61,153 nucleotides of DNA from Bacteroidaceae bacterium (GTDB lineage Bacteria; Bacteroidota; Bacteroidia; Bacteroidales; Bacteroidaceae): positions 1-61,153 of the forward strand of contig CAAGGT010000224.1 of assembly GCA_900769465.1 (NCBI GenBank). Reading direction: 5' to 3'. Numbering within the stretch: the stretch's first letter is position 1; each line of letters opens with the position of its first letter. A model generated the notes under the pieces. The model did not search any database. It was given only the letters and a program-made list of their open reading frames with translations, and was not told the origin of the DNA. A program made the position numbers and the translations under genes. Shown here piece by piece: positions 8,544 to 16,215 of this stretch.

Positions 8544-9554
8544 ATGAAACGATTTATCACAACACTTTTTTTGTTTTTTTTCGCACAGATCTCCTGTTAT
8601 GCAGTGGAAGATTGCCAAACTGATAGTATAGAATCTGGATTCCGGGTATTTGGCAATGACACTTTGGTTACAGTAAACTATGAGAACTTTATTTCGCGTG
8701 GTTTGGCACAGTACATAGATGATAGCCCGGTTTATTACGGTCACATAGATTATGATGTAATACATTGTGAGGGAAATGATTATATACATCGTAATATGTC
8801 AAATTTCATTCAAGACATAATTGAAGGATATGGGAAAGAACGGTGTAGAGAGATGTTTAAATTATTCTCTAAATCTAACAAAAGTCTTAAATTGTTAGTC
8901 CGCATAAGAGTTGACCTTAATGGTGTCATTACTTGTGTTGAATTCTTATATAGTTCCGAATTGAATCCTTTTATGACATACGAGGACATCAAACGCAACA
9001 CAAAAATCATGACTAACAGGAAACCGGATCCATATTTGGCCAAGTACGGGATAGAGTTGTCGCCATGGATGACGTTCCCAATTCCTGTAACAGCGTTACA
9101 GAAACATTTGTACCAGGTTACGGACCATAAATACAATGGAAAAACCATTCGTTTTGACTACCGTCAAAATTCAATGGTCTGCGGATATGTAAAAGAGCAA
9201 TGCAATGATTCTATAGTCTTCAACAGCAATGAGAGCTCAAAGAACAAATATCTTAAAGACAAGGATGTGTTGGCCGCTATCGACTCTGTGCAGAGAATTG
9301 CCTTAGAGTTTTTGAACCGTGTGAAATTCGAAGAGAATAAGAACGTTGTCATTTCTCTAAATTTAAATGAAGTAGGTGAGGTGGTAGGAACTAAATTGTT
9401 TTTTCCATTAGTCTATAAAAAAGATATTTGGGCCGAGCCTATCTTCATTATAACAAAAAAGATAAAGGAAAACATCAAGTTTACTCCTCCTGGTAAGTAT
9501 GGTTGCAATGCCATAAGTATTGATGTACCGGTAAACAAGCTACAAGACAATTGA
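8544..9554 (+). CDS. Exported hypothetical protein with two TonB-C-like segments
   Basis: A 336-residue protein with a clear N-terminal signal peptide (about residues 1-21, ending ISCYA-VE), so it should be in the periplasm or on the surface. Two parts of it (about 115-165 and 270-332) have the strand pattern of TonB C-terminal domains: LLVRIRVDLNGVITCVEF in the first, and VVISLNLNEVGEVVGTKL then IKFTPPGKYG in the second. This fold call is from pattern only. It sits 6 bp after the zincin-like gene and shares its low GC, so the two probably travel and are transcribed together. If the first gene is a toxin, this could be a periplasmic partner, but nothing in the sequence proves that. Confidence 0.6.
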   Translation: MKRFITTLFLFFFAQISCYAVEDCQTDSIESGFRVFGNDTLVTVNYENFISRGLAQYIDDSPVYYGHIDYDVIHCEGNDYIHRNMSNFIQDIIEGYGKERCREMFKLFSKSNKSLKLLVRIRVDLNGVITCVEFLYSSELNPFMTYEDIKRNTKIMTNRKPDPYLAKYGIELSPWMTFPIPVTALQKHLYQVTDHKYNGKTIRFDYRQNSMVCGYVKEQCNDSIVFNSNESSKNKYLKDKDVLAAIDSVQRIALEFLNRVKFEENKNVVISLNLNEVGEVVGTKLFFPLVYKKDIWAEPIFIITKKIKENIKFTPPGKYGCNAISIDVPVNKLQDN

Positions 9555-9596
9555 CGATTTATTGAAAACGAATAGGATAAACATACAATAAATTCA

Positions 9597-9634
9597 GCAG
9601 GCGCAACCTTTCGATTGCGCCTGCAATGCGTTTT
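9597..9634 (+). terminator. Terminator after the exported hypothetical gene
   Basis: GCAGGCGCAA (9597-9606) pairs perfectly with TTGCGCCTGC (9615-9624) across an 8-nt loop; a T-rich tail follows. It ends the islet operon. Confidence 0.75.
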
Positions 9635-9690
9635 CATTCAGTCCTAACCGGAATTTAGTTATCCTAAATGACTGTTTTCAGAATCGAGCG

Positions 9691-9715
9691 TAACGCAGTC
9701 ATCGCCGTTTAGAAG
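9691..9715. repeat. Solitary half copy of the 9755-9880 element
   Basis: The 20 bases TAACGCAGTCATCGCCGTTT at 9691-9710 recur exactly at 9848-9867 within the right arm of the full element. No left arm pairs with this copy. Confidence 0.6.
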
Positions 9716-9754
9716 AGCACAAAAGTAAAGTGAGAAGCCTTTACCGATAGAATA

Positions 9755-9880
9755 TTGAAGTTACTATAAAACGGGGAGGACAAGGCTTGCGATAAGTTGC
9801 AATACCGGAGTTTACAGGTAGTAAATGAGGATTTGCAACTTATAGTATAACGCAGTCATCGCCGTTTTAGAATACTTCAA
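9755..9880. repeat. Structured intergenic repeat, copy 1
   Basis: Outer arms starting TTGAAGT (9755) and ending ACTTCAA (9880) pair over about 25 bp, including TAAAACGG with CCGTTTTA. Inside, ATAAGTTGCAA (9792-9802) pairs perfectly with TTGCAACTTAT (9833-9843). Unpaired motifs are CAAGGCTT, GTAAATGAGGAT in the loop, and TAACGCAG. The same motifs, in the same places but with different stem sequences, occur at 14756-14856. It lies between convergent genes and its right end overlaps the tex stop codon. It could be a structured RNA, a double terminator, or a mobile palindromic repeat. Confidence 0.6.
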
Positions 9881-11988
9881 ACACCGCGCATAGACAATGA
9901 TATCCTTCTCCTCTTCAAATCCACCTCAACCACCCTTACCATAACCTGCTGGCCGAGCTTGACTACATCACCGGGCGAAGAAACAAACCTATCGGCAAGT
10001 TGGGAGATGTGTACAAGACCGTCCTGGTGAACACCTATGTTTACAAAGGCTCCGAATGCGGTGATATTGGAAACGAGACCGGGCAGGAGCATACCTATGC
10101 GTAGATCCTCAATCTCGTGTACATTGGGGTCAAAGGAAAAGGCTTTTGCCTGTTCGCGTGGGTCGAGACCGCGTTTATTAAGGGCATCCATTATGTCGGT
10201 AAGCGTTGGAAGGCCAACCTTGTCGTTCACATAACGTGCAAGTTCAACTTTCTTGCGCAGTTCGCCATCGGCAATGAATTGTTCCAACGGCACTCCGGCA
10301 TCCTTTGCCATCTTAACAACCACGTTGTAAGATTCGGGATGCACGGCAGTGCTGTCGAGCGGATTGTCGCCACCTAGCACGCGCAAGAAACCCGCAGCCT
10401 GTTCAAAGGCCTTGTTGCCGAGGCGCGGGACATTGAGAAGCTCCTTACGTGTGCGGAAATCGCCATTGGCGGCGCGATATTTTACAATATTCTCGGCAAG
10501 TACAGGACCAAGACCGGAGATGTGTGTCAGAATCTGCTTTGTGGCTGTGTTTACATTAACGCCAACCTTGTTCACGCAACTCTCCACAACAATGTCAAGA
10601 CGTTCCTTGAGCTTAGTCTGGTCAACGCTATGCTGGTATTGCCCCACGCCAATGGAACGTGGTTCAATCTTTACAAGTTCGGACAGCGGGTCAATCAGTC
10701 GGCGGCCAATGGAGACGGCACCACGCACTGTGACATCTTCATCGGGAAACTCCTCGCGTGCCACAGCCGATGCGGAGTAGACCGATGCTCCGTCTTCGTT
10801 CACGGCAAACACATCGGCGGTAAGCCCCAAGGAACGCACAAAATCCTCGGTCTCACGCCCTGCTGTGCCGTTACCGATGGCAAATGCCTCTATGGCGTAG
10901 TCCTTTACAAGCGAACAGATGATGTGCGCTGCACCGTCGCGGTCGTTCTGCGGCGGGTGAGGATATATGACGGTATGGCGTATGAGGTTTCCCTGTGAAT
11001 CGAGTACCACAACTTTGCAGCCTGTGCGGAAACCGGGGTCGATGGCAAGCACGCGCTTTTGTCCCAGGGGTGATGACATAAGCAACTGGCGCAGATTCTC
11101 GGCGAACACCGCTATGGCCTCGTCATCGGCACGTTGCTTGGCGTTGGCACGTGTCTCGTTCTCGATAGAGGGTGCAAGGAGGCGTTTGTAGCCGTCGGCA
11201 ACGGCTGCCTCCATATATTCACGCGATGGTGAGAAACGTTTCACAAAATGACGGCAAAGACGGTCAGTTGCCTCCTCGCCATCTATGGTTATGGACATTC
11301 GCAGGAAACCCTCTTCCTCGCCGCGCATTATGGCAAGCAGACGGTGTGAGGATATTCGGGCAACGTTTTCCTGCCACTCATAATAATCGGAGTATTTGAT
11401 TCCGTCGCCCTCCTTGCCTTTTATAACCTTTGAGACAAGCACTCCGCTGCGTGCAAAAAGGCGGCGCACGGTACTGCGTGCCTGTGCATCCTCGGAGACA
11501 CGCTCGGCAATTATATCACAGGCGCCGGCTATGGCATCGTCCACGGTGGGAACATCGGCACAGATGAATGCACGTGCCCTGCCCTTGACATCGTTGTGCT
11601 GCTGATGCCAGATGACATCGGCAAGCGGTTCAAGGCCGCGTTCCCTGGCTATGGTGGCGCGTGTGCGGCGCTTGGGGCGGTATGGCAAATAGATATCCTC
11701 GAGTTCCACCGCATCAAAGCAGTTGTCGATACGTTGCTTGAGCTCTGCAGTCAGCCTGCCCTGCTCCTCAATGGTCGCTATGATGGTCTGCTTGCGTTGC
11801 ACGATAGCCTTGAGCCTTTCGTACATATCCTTGATGCCACCAATGGCAACCTCGTCCATTGAGCCTGTGGCCTCCTTGCGGTAGCGGGCAATGAAAGGGA
11901 CTGTTGCCCCGTCGTCGAGCAGGGCTATCGTATTCTTCACTTTTTCGGGAACCAGACCGAGTTCCTTTGATATGATTTGTATGAGCAT
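9877..11988 (-). CDS. tex: Tex family RNA-binding transcription accessory protein
   Basis: A 703-residue cytoplasmic Tex protein. In order it has the N-terminal helical/HTH part with VPFIARYRKEATGSMDE (about 30-46), the YqgF-like RNase H fold domain beginning RVLAIDPGFRTGCKVVVLD (about 318-336), helix-hairpin-helix repeats with LTHISGLGPVLAENIVKYR and NVPRLGNKAFEQAAGFLR, and a C-terminal S1 domain (GMLLPGLVSNITAFGAFVNI). Tex proteins bind nucleic acid and affect transcription and RNA handling. The chain stops directly after S1, without the basic tail of longer homologues. It is transcribed alone, convergent with the islet operon; its stop codon lies inside the right arm of the structured repeat. 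Confidence 0.94.
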   Translation of the reverse strand: MLIQIISKELGLVPEKVKNTIALLDDGATVPFIARYRKEATGSMDEVAIGGIKDMYERLKAIVQRKQTIIATIEEQGRLTAELKQRIDNCFDAVELEDIYLPYRPKRRTRATIARERGLEPLADVIWHQQHNDVKGRARAFICADVPTVDDAIAGACDIIAERVSEDAQARSTVRRLFARSGVLVSKVIKGKEGDGIKYSDYYEWQENVARISSHRLLAIMRGEEEGFLRMSITIDGEEATDRLCRHFVKRFSPSREYMEAAVADGYKRLLAPSIENETRANAKQRADDEAIAVFAENLRQLLMSSPLGQKRVLAIDPGFRTGCKVVVLDSQGNLIRHTVIYPHPPQNDRDGAAHIICSLVKDYAIEAFAIGNGTAGRETEDFVRSLGLTADVFAVNEDGASVYSASAVAREEFPDEDVTVRGAVSIGRRLIDPLSELVKIEPRSIGVGQYQHSVDQTKLKERLDIVVESCVNKVGVNVNTATKQILTHISGLGPVLAENIVKYRAANGDFRTRKELLNVPRLGNKAFEQAAGFLRVLGGDNPLDSTAVHPESYNVVVKMAKDAGVPLEQFIADGELRKKVELARYVNDKVGLPTLTDIMDALNKRGLDPREQAKAFSFDPNVHEIEDLRIGMLLPGLVSNITAFGAFVNIGVHQDGLVHISQLADRFVSSPGDVVKLGQQVMVRVVEVDLKRRRISLSMRGV

Positions 11989-12104
11989 TATGTGTCTATT
12001 TTTGAGCGAAGATAATACAAAGGATGCTTAAAACCGTCAAAAAAGCCTTTATAAATCCAAAGTTCACAAAATAATTCATAAGGAGCAGAAAATCATCATT
12101 GAAA

Positions 12105-12139
12105 TTTGTTCCACATTCAAACAAAAAACACTATTTTTG
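12105..12139 (+). promoter_or_regulatory. Putative promoter of tkt-rpiB
   Basis: TTTG at 12105-12108 and TATTTTTG at 12132-12139, an exact TAnnTTTG box. The 23-bp spacer is slightly longer than the usual 19-21. The start codon lies 98 bp downstream. Confidence 0.5.
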
Positions 12140-12237
12140 TAACAAGTTACGGAAAAGAGTGCCGGCATTGCAAAACGCACATATGGCCGTGAACCCACAA
12201 GTATGCAAATAGAAACCTACTAACGATAATAAAAGAT

Positions 12238-14250
12238 ATGAATAGCAAGCAATTGATGAACAAGGCTGCCGACAATATCCGCATATTGACAGCAGCAATG
12301 GTAGAGAAAGCGAAATCGGGACACCCTGGCGGCGCAATGGGTGGTGCCGACTTTATCAACGTACTCTACTCTGAGTTTTTGGTACACGACCCCGAGAATC
12401 CGCTGTGGGAAGGACGTGACCGTTTCTTCCTTGACCCAGGTCACATGTCACCAATGCTCTATTCAGTGCTTGCACTTTCTGACAAATATACAATGGATGA
12501 GCTCAAGCAGCTCCGCCAGTGGGGAAGCCCCACCCCTGGTCACCCCGAGGTGAACTTTGCACGAGGCATTGAAAACACATCGGGTCCTCTTGGTCAGGGA
12601 CACACATACGCAGTGGGTGCCGCCATTGCAGCAAAGTTCCTCGAGGCACGTTTGGGTAGCGAGGTTATGGGACACACCATCTACGCTTTCATCTCGGACG
12701 GCGGTGTACAGGAGGAGATTTCACAGGGTGCCGGCCGCCTTGCAGGCTACCTGAAGCTGAACAACCTTATAATGTTCTACGATGCGAACCAGATTCAGCT
12801 CTCTACACGCTGCGACGAGGTTATGTTCGAGGACACAGCAAAGAAATACGAGGCTTGGGGCTGGAAGGTCATCACTATCGACGGTAACGACTGCGATGCT
12901 ATCCGTGCCGCATTGACCGAGGCAAAGGCAGAACAGGAGCGTCCAACACTCATCATAGGAAACACCGTTATGGGCAAGGGCGCACGTCGCGCCGACGGCA
13001 GCAGCTATGAATTCGACTGCGGCACACACGGCGCACCACTCGGTGGCGATGCTTACATCAACACAATAAAGAACCTTGGCGGCGATGTGGAGAACCCATT
13101 CGTATTCTTCCCCGAGGTCAAGGAGATGTATGACAACCGCCTGAACGAACTCCGTGCTATTGTTGCAGAACGCAAGGCTGCCAAAGCGGCATGGGCTGCT
13201 GCAAACCCCGAGAAGGCACAGAAGCTTGAGGATTGGTTCAGCGGCAAACAGCCACAGATTGACTGGGCAGCCATTGAGCAGAAGGCTGACGGCCCCACAC
13301 GCAACGCATCGGCTACAGTGCTTGGCATCCTTGCCGAGAACTATGGCAATATGATATGCTCATCGGCCGACTTGAGCAACAGCGACAAGACCGACGGTTT
13401 CTTGAAAAAGACACACGCATTCACCCCAGGTGACTTCAGCGGTGCATTCCTGCACGCCGGTGTATCGGAGCTGACAATGGCCTGTGTATGTATCGGTATG
13501 GCACTCCACGGTGGTGTAATCGCAGCCTGCGGTACATTCTTCGTGTTCAGCGACTATATGAAACCTGCAATCCGCATGGCAGCGCTTATGGAACTCCCGG
13601 TAAAGTTCGTGTGGTCACACGATGCGTTCCGCGTTGGCGAGGACGGCCCTACACACGAGCCTGTTGAGCAGGAGGCACAGGTGCGCCTTATGGAGAAGGT
13701 AAAGAACCACAGCGGCAAGAACTCAATGCTTGTTCTTCGCCCTGCCGATGTAAACGAGGCAACACAGGCCTGGAAGCTCGCAATGGAGAACGACACTACC
13801 CCAACAGGTCTTATCTTCTCACGCCAGAACATCAACAACCTGCCCGAGGGTACACCATACGAGGAGGCAAGCAAGGGTGCATATATCATAGCCGGTAGCG
13901 ACGAGGATTACGACGTTATCCTCCTTGCATCGGGTTCAGAGGTATCTACACTTGTTGACGGTGCAAAGCTCTTGAAGGCCGACGGCATCAAGACACGTAT
14001 CGTTTCTGTTCCATCGGAGGGACTTTTCCGCACACAGCCAAAGGAGTATCAGGAGAGTATTCTCCCCGCAGGAGCAAAGATATTCGGCCTCACAGCCGGC
14101 CTGCCTGTAAACCTCGAAGGACTTGTAGGTGCAAACGGCAAGGTATGGGGTCTGCAGTCATTCGGTTTCTCTGCACCATACAAGGTACTTGACGAGAAAC
14201 TAGGCTTTACAGCAGAAAATGTGTACAACCAGGTAAAATCAATGTTATAA
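12238..14250 (+). CDS. tkt: Transketolase
   Basis: A 670-residue full-length transketolase, a thiamine-diphosphate enzyme of the non-oxidative pentose phosphate pathway that moves two-carbon units between sugar phosphates. Visible marks are KSGHPGGAMGGADF at the N terminus, DPGHMSPMLYS, the substrate His loop TSGPLGQGH, the cofactor/metal motif (ISDGGVQEEISQGAG, with Ser-Asp-Gly in the usual Gly-Asp-Gly place), and the second-domain motif VGEDGPTHEPVEQ. There is no signal peptide. The stop TAA shares one base with the rpiB start (TAATG), so translation is probably coupled. Pairing with rpiB puts two enzymes of ribose-5-phosphate handling in one operon. Confidence 0.96.
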   Translation: MNSKQLMNKAADNIRILTAAMVEKAKSGHPGGAMGGADFINVLYSEFLVHDPENPLWEGRDRFFLDPGHMSPMLYSVLALSDKYTMDELKQLRQWGSPTPGHPEVNFARGIENTSGPLGQGHTYAVGAAIAAKFLEARLGSEVMGHTIYAFISDGGVQEEISQGAGRLAGYLKLNNLIMFYDANQIQLSTRCDEVMFEDTAKKYEAWGWKVITIDGNDCDAIRAALTEAKAEQERPTLIIGNTVMGKGARRADGSSYEFDCGTHGAPLGGDAYINTIKNLGGDVENPFVFFPEVKEMYDNRLNELRAIVAERKAAKAAWAAANPEKAQKLEDWFSGKQPQIDWAAIEQKADGPTRNASATVLGILAENYGNMICSSADLSNSDKTDGFLKKTHAFTPGDFSGAFLHAGVSELTMACVCIGMALHGGVIAACGTFFVFSDYMKPAIRMAALMELPVKFVWSHDAFRVGEDGPTHEPVEQEAQVRLMEKVKNHSGKNSMLVLRPADVNEATQAWKLAMENDTTPTGLIFSRQNINNLPEGTPYEEASKGAYIIAGSDEDYDVILLASGSEVSTLVDGAKLLKADGIKTRIVSVPSEGLFRTQPKEYQESILPAGAKIFGLTAGLPVNLEGLVGANGKVWGLQSFGFSAPYKVLDEKLGFTAENVYNQVKSML

Positions 14251-14687
14251 TGAAGAAGATAGGTTTGGCAAGCGACCACGCGGGTTATCCGCTCAAGGAG
14301 CAGGTAAAGGAGTGGCTCACAGCAATGGGTTATGAGTTTGTTGACTTTGGCACACACAGCACAGAAAGCTGCAACTACCCCGAGTTTGCACACGCTCTTG
14401 CAAATGCAATCGAAAACGGTGAGTTTGAGAAAGGTATCGCTATCTGCGGTACAGGAAACGGTATCAACATGACATTGAACCACCACGATGCCATCCGCAG
14501 CGCACTCTGCTGGATGCCCGAGATTGCAGCACTTGCCCGCCAGCACAACGACGCCAACGTAATGGTTATGCCGGGACGTTTCATCGAGGCCGAAAGTGCA
14601 AAGGAGTGCGTGGAGACATTCTTGAACACCGAGTTCGAGGGTGGCCGTCACCAGGCACGTATCGATGCAATCCCCGTAAAGAAGTAA
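14250..14687 (+). CDS. rpiB: Ribose-5-phosphate isomerase B
   Basis: A 145-residue RpiB/LacAB family protein that interconverts ribose-5-phosphate and ribulose-5-phosphate. It begins with LASDHAGYPLKEQVKEWL, and has the active-site segments FGTHS and GIAICGTGNGINM, where the Cys acts as the base in typical RpiB enzymes. Length is normal for the family. Its ATG overlaps the tkt stop by one base, and tkt uses its product, so the operon is functionally coherent. A terminator follows 23 bp later. Confidence 0.94.
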   Translation: MKKIGLASDHAGYPLKEQVKEWLTAMGYEFVDFGTHSTESCNYPEFAHALANAIENGEFEKGIAICGTGNGINMTLNHHDAIRSALCWMPEIAALARQHNDANVMVMPGRFIEAESAKECVETFLNTEFEGGRHQARIDAIPVKK

Positions 14688-14710
14688 TTATATATTATAT
14701 AAAGTAAAAA

Positions 14711-14734
14711 GAGCTGTTGATTACTCAACAGCTC
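14711..14734 (+). terminator. rpiB terminator
   Basis: GAGCTGTTGA and TCAACAGCTC form a perfect 10-bp stem with loop TTAC, flanked by A-rich and T-rich sequence. Confidence 0.85.
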
Positions 14735-14755
14735 TTATATTTTATAAACAAAGAA

Positions 14756-14856
14756 TAAAAAGATAAAGTTCAAGGCTTATAAAAGCTTCAAAAACGCAGC
14801 TTGCTGAACGTAAATGAGGATTTTGAAGAGAAGCGTAACGCAGAATTTTGCTTTTT
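14756..14856. repeat. Structured intergenic repeat, copy 2
   Basis: Outer arms TAAAAAGATAAAGTTC (14756-14771) and GAATTTTGCTTTTTA (to about 14856) pair. The inner stem CTTCAAAA (14786-14793) pairs with TTTTGAAG (14821-14828). Motifs CAAGGCTT, GTAAATGAGGATTTT and GTAACGCAG sit where they do in the copy at 9755-9880, while both stems have changed sequence and kept pairing. It again lies between convergent genes, 11 bp from the stop codon of the minus-strand gene. Confidence 0.6.
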
Positions 14857-14867
14857 AGTCATTGTTA

Positions 14868-15449
14868 TCAGCACTGCGCCATGCCACCGCCAAAATTCGG
14901 CAAGTTAACCTGCTCAAACTTATAGCCGAGACGTTTAAGTTCCATAGCCGCACCAATGCGGAACATAACCTTTACCACACGTGCATATACATGGAATGCC
15001 ATTGGTGACTGTGGTTCAATCCTTTCGCGGCGGATGAGCGTAACAGCGGTCTCACCCAAACGGCGCATCATATCCTCGATGCCTTTTGCTTCGCGCGACT
15101 CAAGATGAAAACCGATGATATCGCGCACAATATGCTCGTCCATATCATCAAAGCCCTGCGCACCATAATAACTCTTATACTCATCCTTGCTGTGAGTAGT
15201 CCAATCATCATCCCATTGATGGGCAACAGCCATTCCAAGATAACCGGCCCAGGCAATTGCCACTGTGGGATAATCGGCAATATTGGGCACAGCATCGGCC
15301 ATATACTCAGGGGCAAGCTCATCCCAACGCGCATTGATATCGTCGGTAGCAAGCAGTGTTCCATCAAGCACCGAATACTGTTTGCACATGCGCAGAAGCT
15401 CGTCGGTTATACGGCTCTCAAAATTTTCCAGATATACCTTGTTTACCAT
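14868..15449 (-). CDS. Conserved hypothetical protein downstream of riboflavin synthase
   Basis: A 193-residue, mostly helical, probably cytoplasmic protein without signal peptide or clear membrane segment. It has a Trp/Asp/His-rich part (AVAHQWDDDWTTHSKDEYKSYYGAQGFDDMDEHI, quoted here in pieces: VAHQWDDDW near residue 75 and FDDMDEHIVRDI near 100) that might bind metal, and ends GGGMAQC. I do not recognise a named family. It starts 18 bp after the riboflavin synthase stop on the same strand, so the two are probably cotranscribed. Confidence 0.75.
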   Translation of the reverse strand: MVNKVYLENFESRITDELLRMCKQYSVLDGTLLATDDINARWDELAPEYMADAVPNIADYPTVAIAWAGYLGMAVAHQWDDDWTTHSKDEYKSYYGAQGFDDMDEHIVRDIIGFHLESREAKGIEDMMRRLGETAVTLIRRERIEPQSPMAFHVYARVVKVMFRIGAAMELKRLGYKFEQVNLPNFGGGMAQC

Positions 15450-15467
15450 TATTCTATGATATTACCA

Positions 15468-16070
15468 TTACTGCATCCTTGAAATGCGGGCAATGTATTT
15501 GCCAATGATATCGAACTCAATGTTCACCTTTGTACCAACGGTAATGGTGTGGAAATTGGTGTGTTCAAAGGTGTAAGGGATTATTGCCACCGAGAAAGAG
15601 TCATCAGTGGGTTCGCAGACTGTGAGGCTGACACCGTTGACGGTAACAGAGCCCTTATCTACTGTGAGATAGCCCTTTGCTGCCATTGCAGCATCATTTG
15701 CATAACGGAAGGTGAAGTACCAGCTTCCGTCGGCATCGCGCACCGACACGCACTCGGCTGTTATATCTACGTGTCCCTGGACGATGTGACCATCGAGACG
15801 GCCGTTCATCTTCATTGAGCGTTCAACATTCACCTTGTCACCGACCTGCAACAATCCAATATTCGAGCGCTCAAGCGTCTCACTCATTGCGGTTACGGTG
15901 TATTCGTCATCTTTGATATCCACCACTGTGAGGCATACTCCATTGTGCGCCACACTCTGGTCTATCTTCAACTCACCCACAAACGAACAGGTGAGCGTAA
16001 GATGCAGATTGCCCTGCTCGCGTACCAGTTTGCGTACTGTCGCAAACTCCTCTACTATACCCGAAAACAT
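15468..16070 (-). CDS. ribE: Riboflavin synthase, alpha chain
   Basis: A 200-residue riboflavin synthase, which dismutates two 6,7-dimethyl-8-ribityllumazine molecules to riboflavin. It shows the duplicated lumazine-binding barrel: first copy opens MFSGIVEEFATV with SVAHNGVCLTVVD; second has HIVQGHVD and KGSVTVNGVSLTVCE. The ATG at 16070 is chosen over 16082 because MFSGIVE is the standard N terminus. The gene is followed on the same strand by the hypothetical gene at 14868; other riboflavin genes are not nearby. Confidence 0.95.
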   Translation of the reverse strand: MFSGIVEEFATVRKLVREQGNLHLTLTCSFVGELKIDQSVAHNGVCLTVVDIKDDEYTVTAMSETLERSNIGLLQVGDKVNVERSMKMNGRLDGHIVQGHVDITAECVSVRDADGSWYFTFRYANDAAMAAKGYLTVDKGSVTVNGVSLTVCEPTDDSFSVAIIPYTFEHTNFHTITVGTKVNIEFDIIGKYIARISRMQ

Positions 16071-16167
16071 AATATAAGTCAATTAAATTATCGTTGTTTA
16101 CAATATCTTTCGCGAAGATAGCACATTTTTGGCACACAGCAAAACCGGCAGTGGCTATTGGATAAAA

Positions 16168-16195
16168 TTTGAGGCGCGGTTAACCGCGCCTCAAA
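16168..16195 (-). terminator. Perfect 28-bp palindrome, M60 peptidase terminator
   Basis: A 14+14 bp palindrome centred on GTTAAC, 20 bp past the M60 stop on the minus strand and facing the ribE upstream region. Confidence 0.75.
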
Positions 16196-16215
16196 ACCTG
16201 TACATTGAGAATGGA

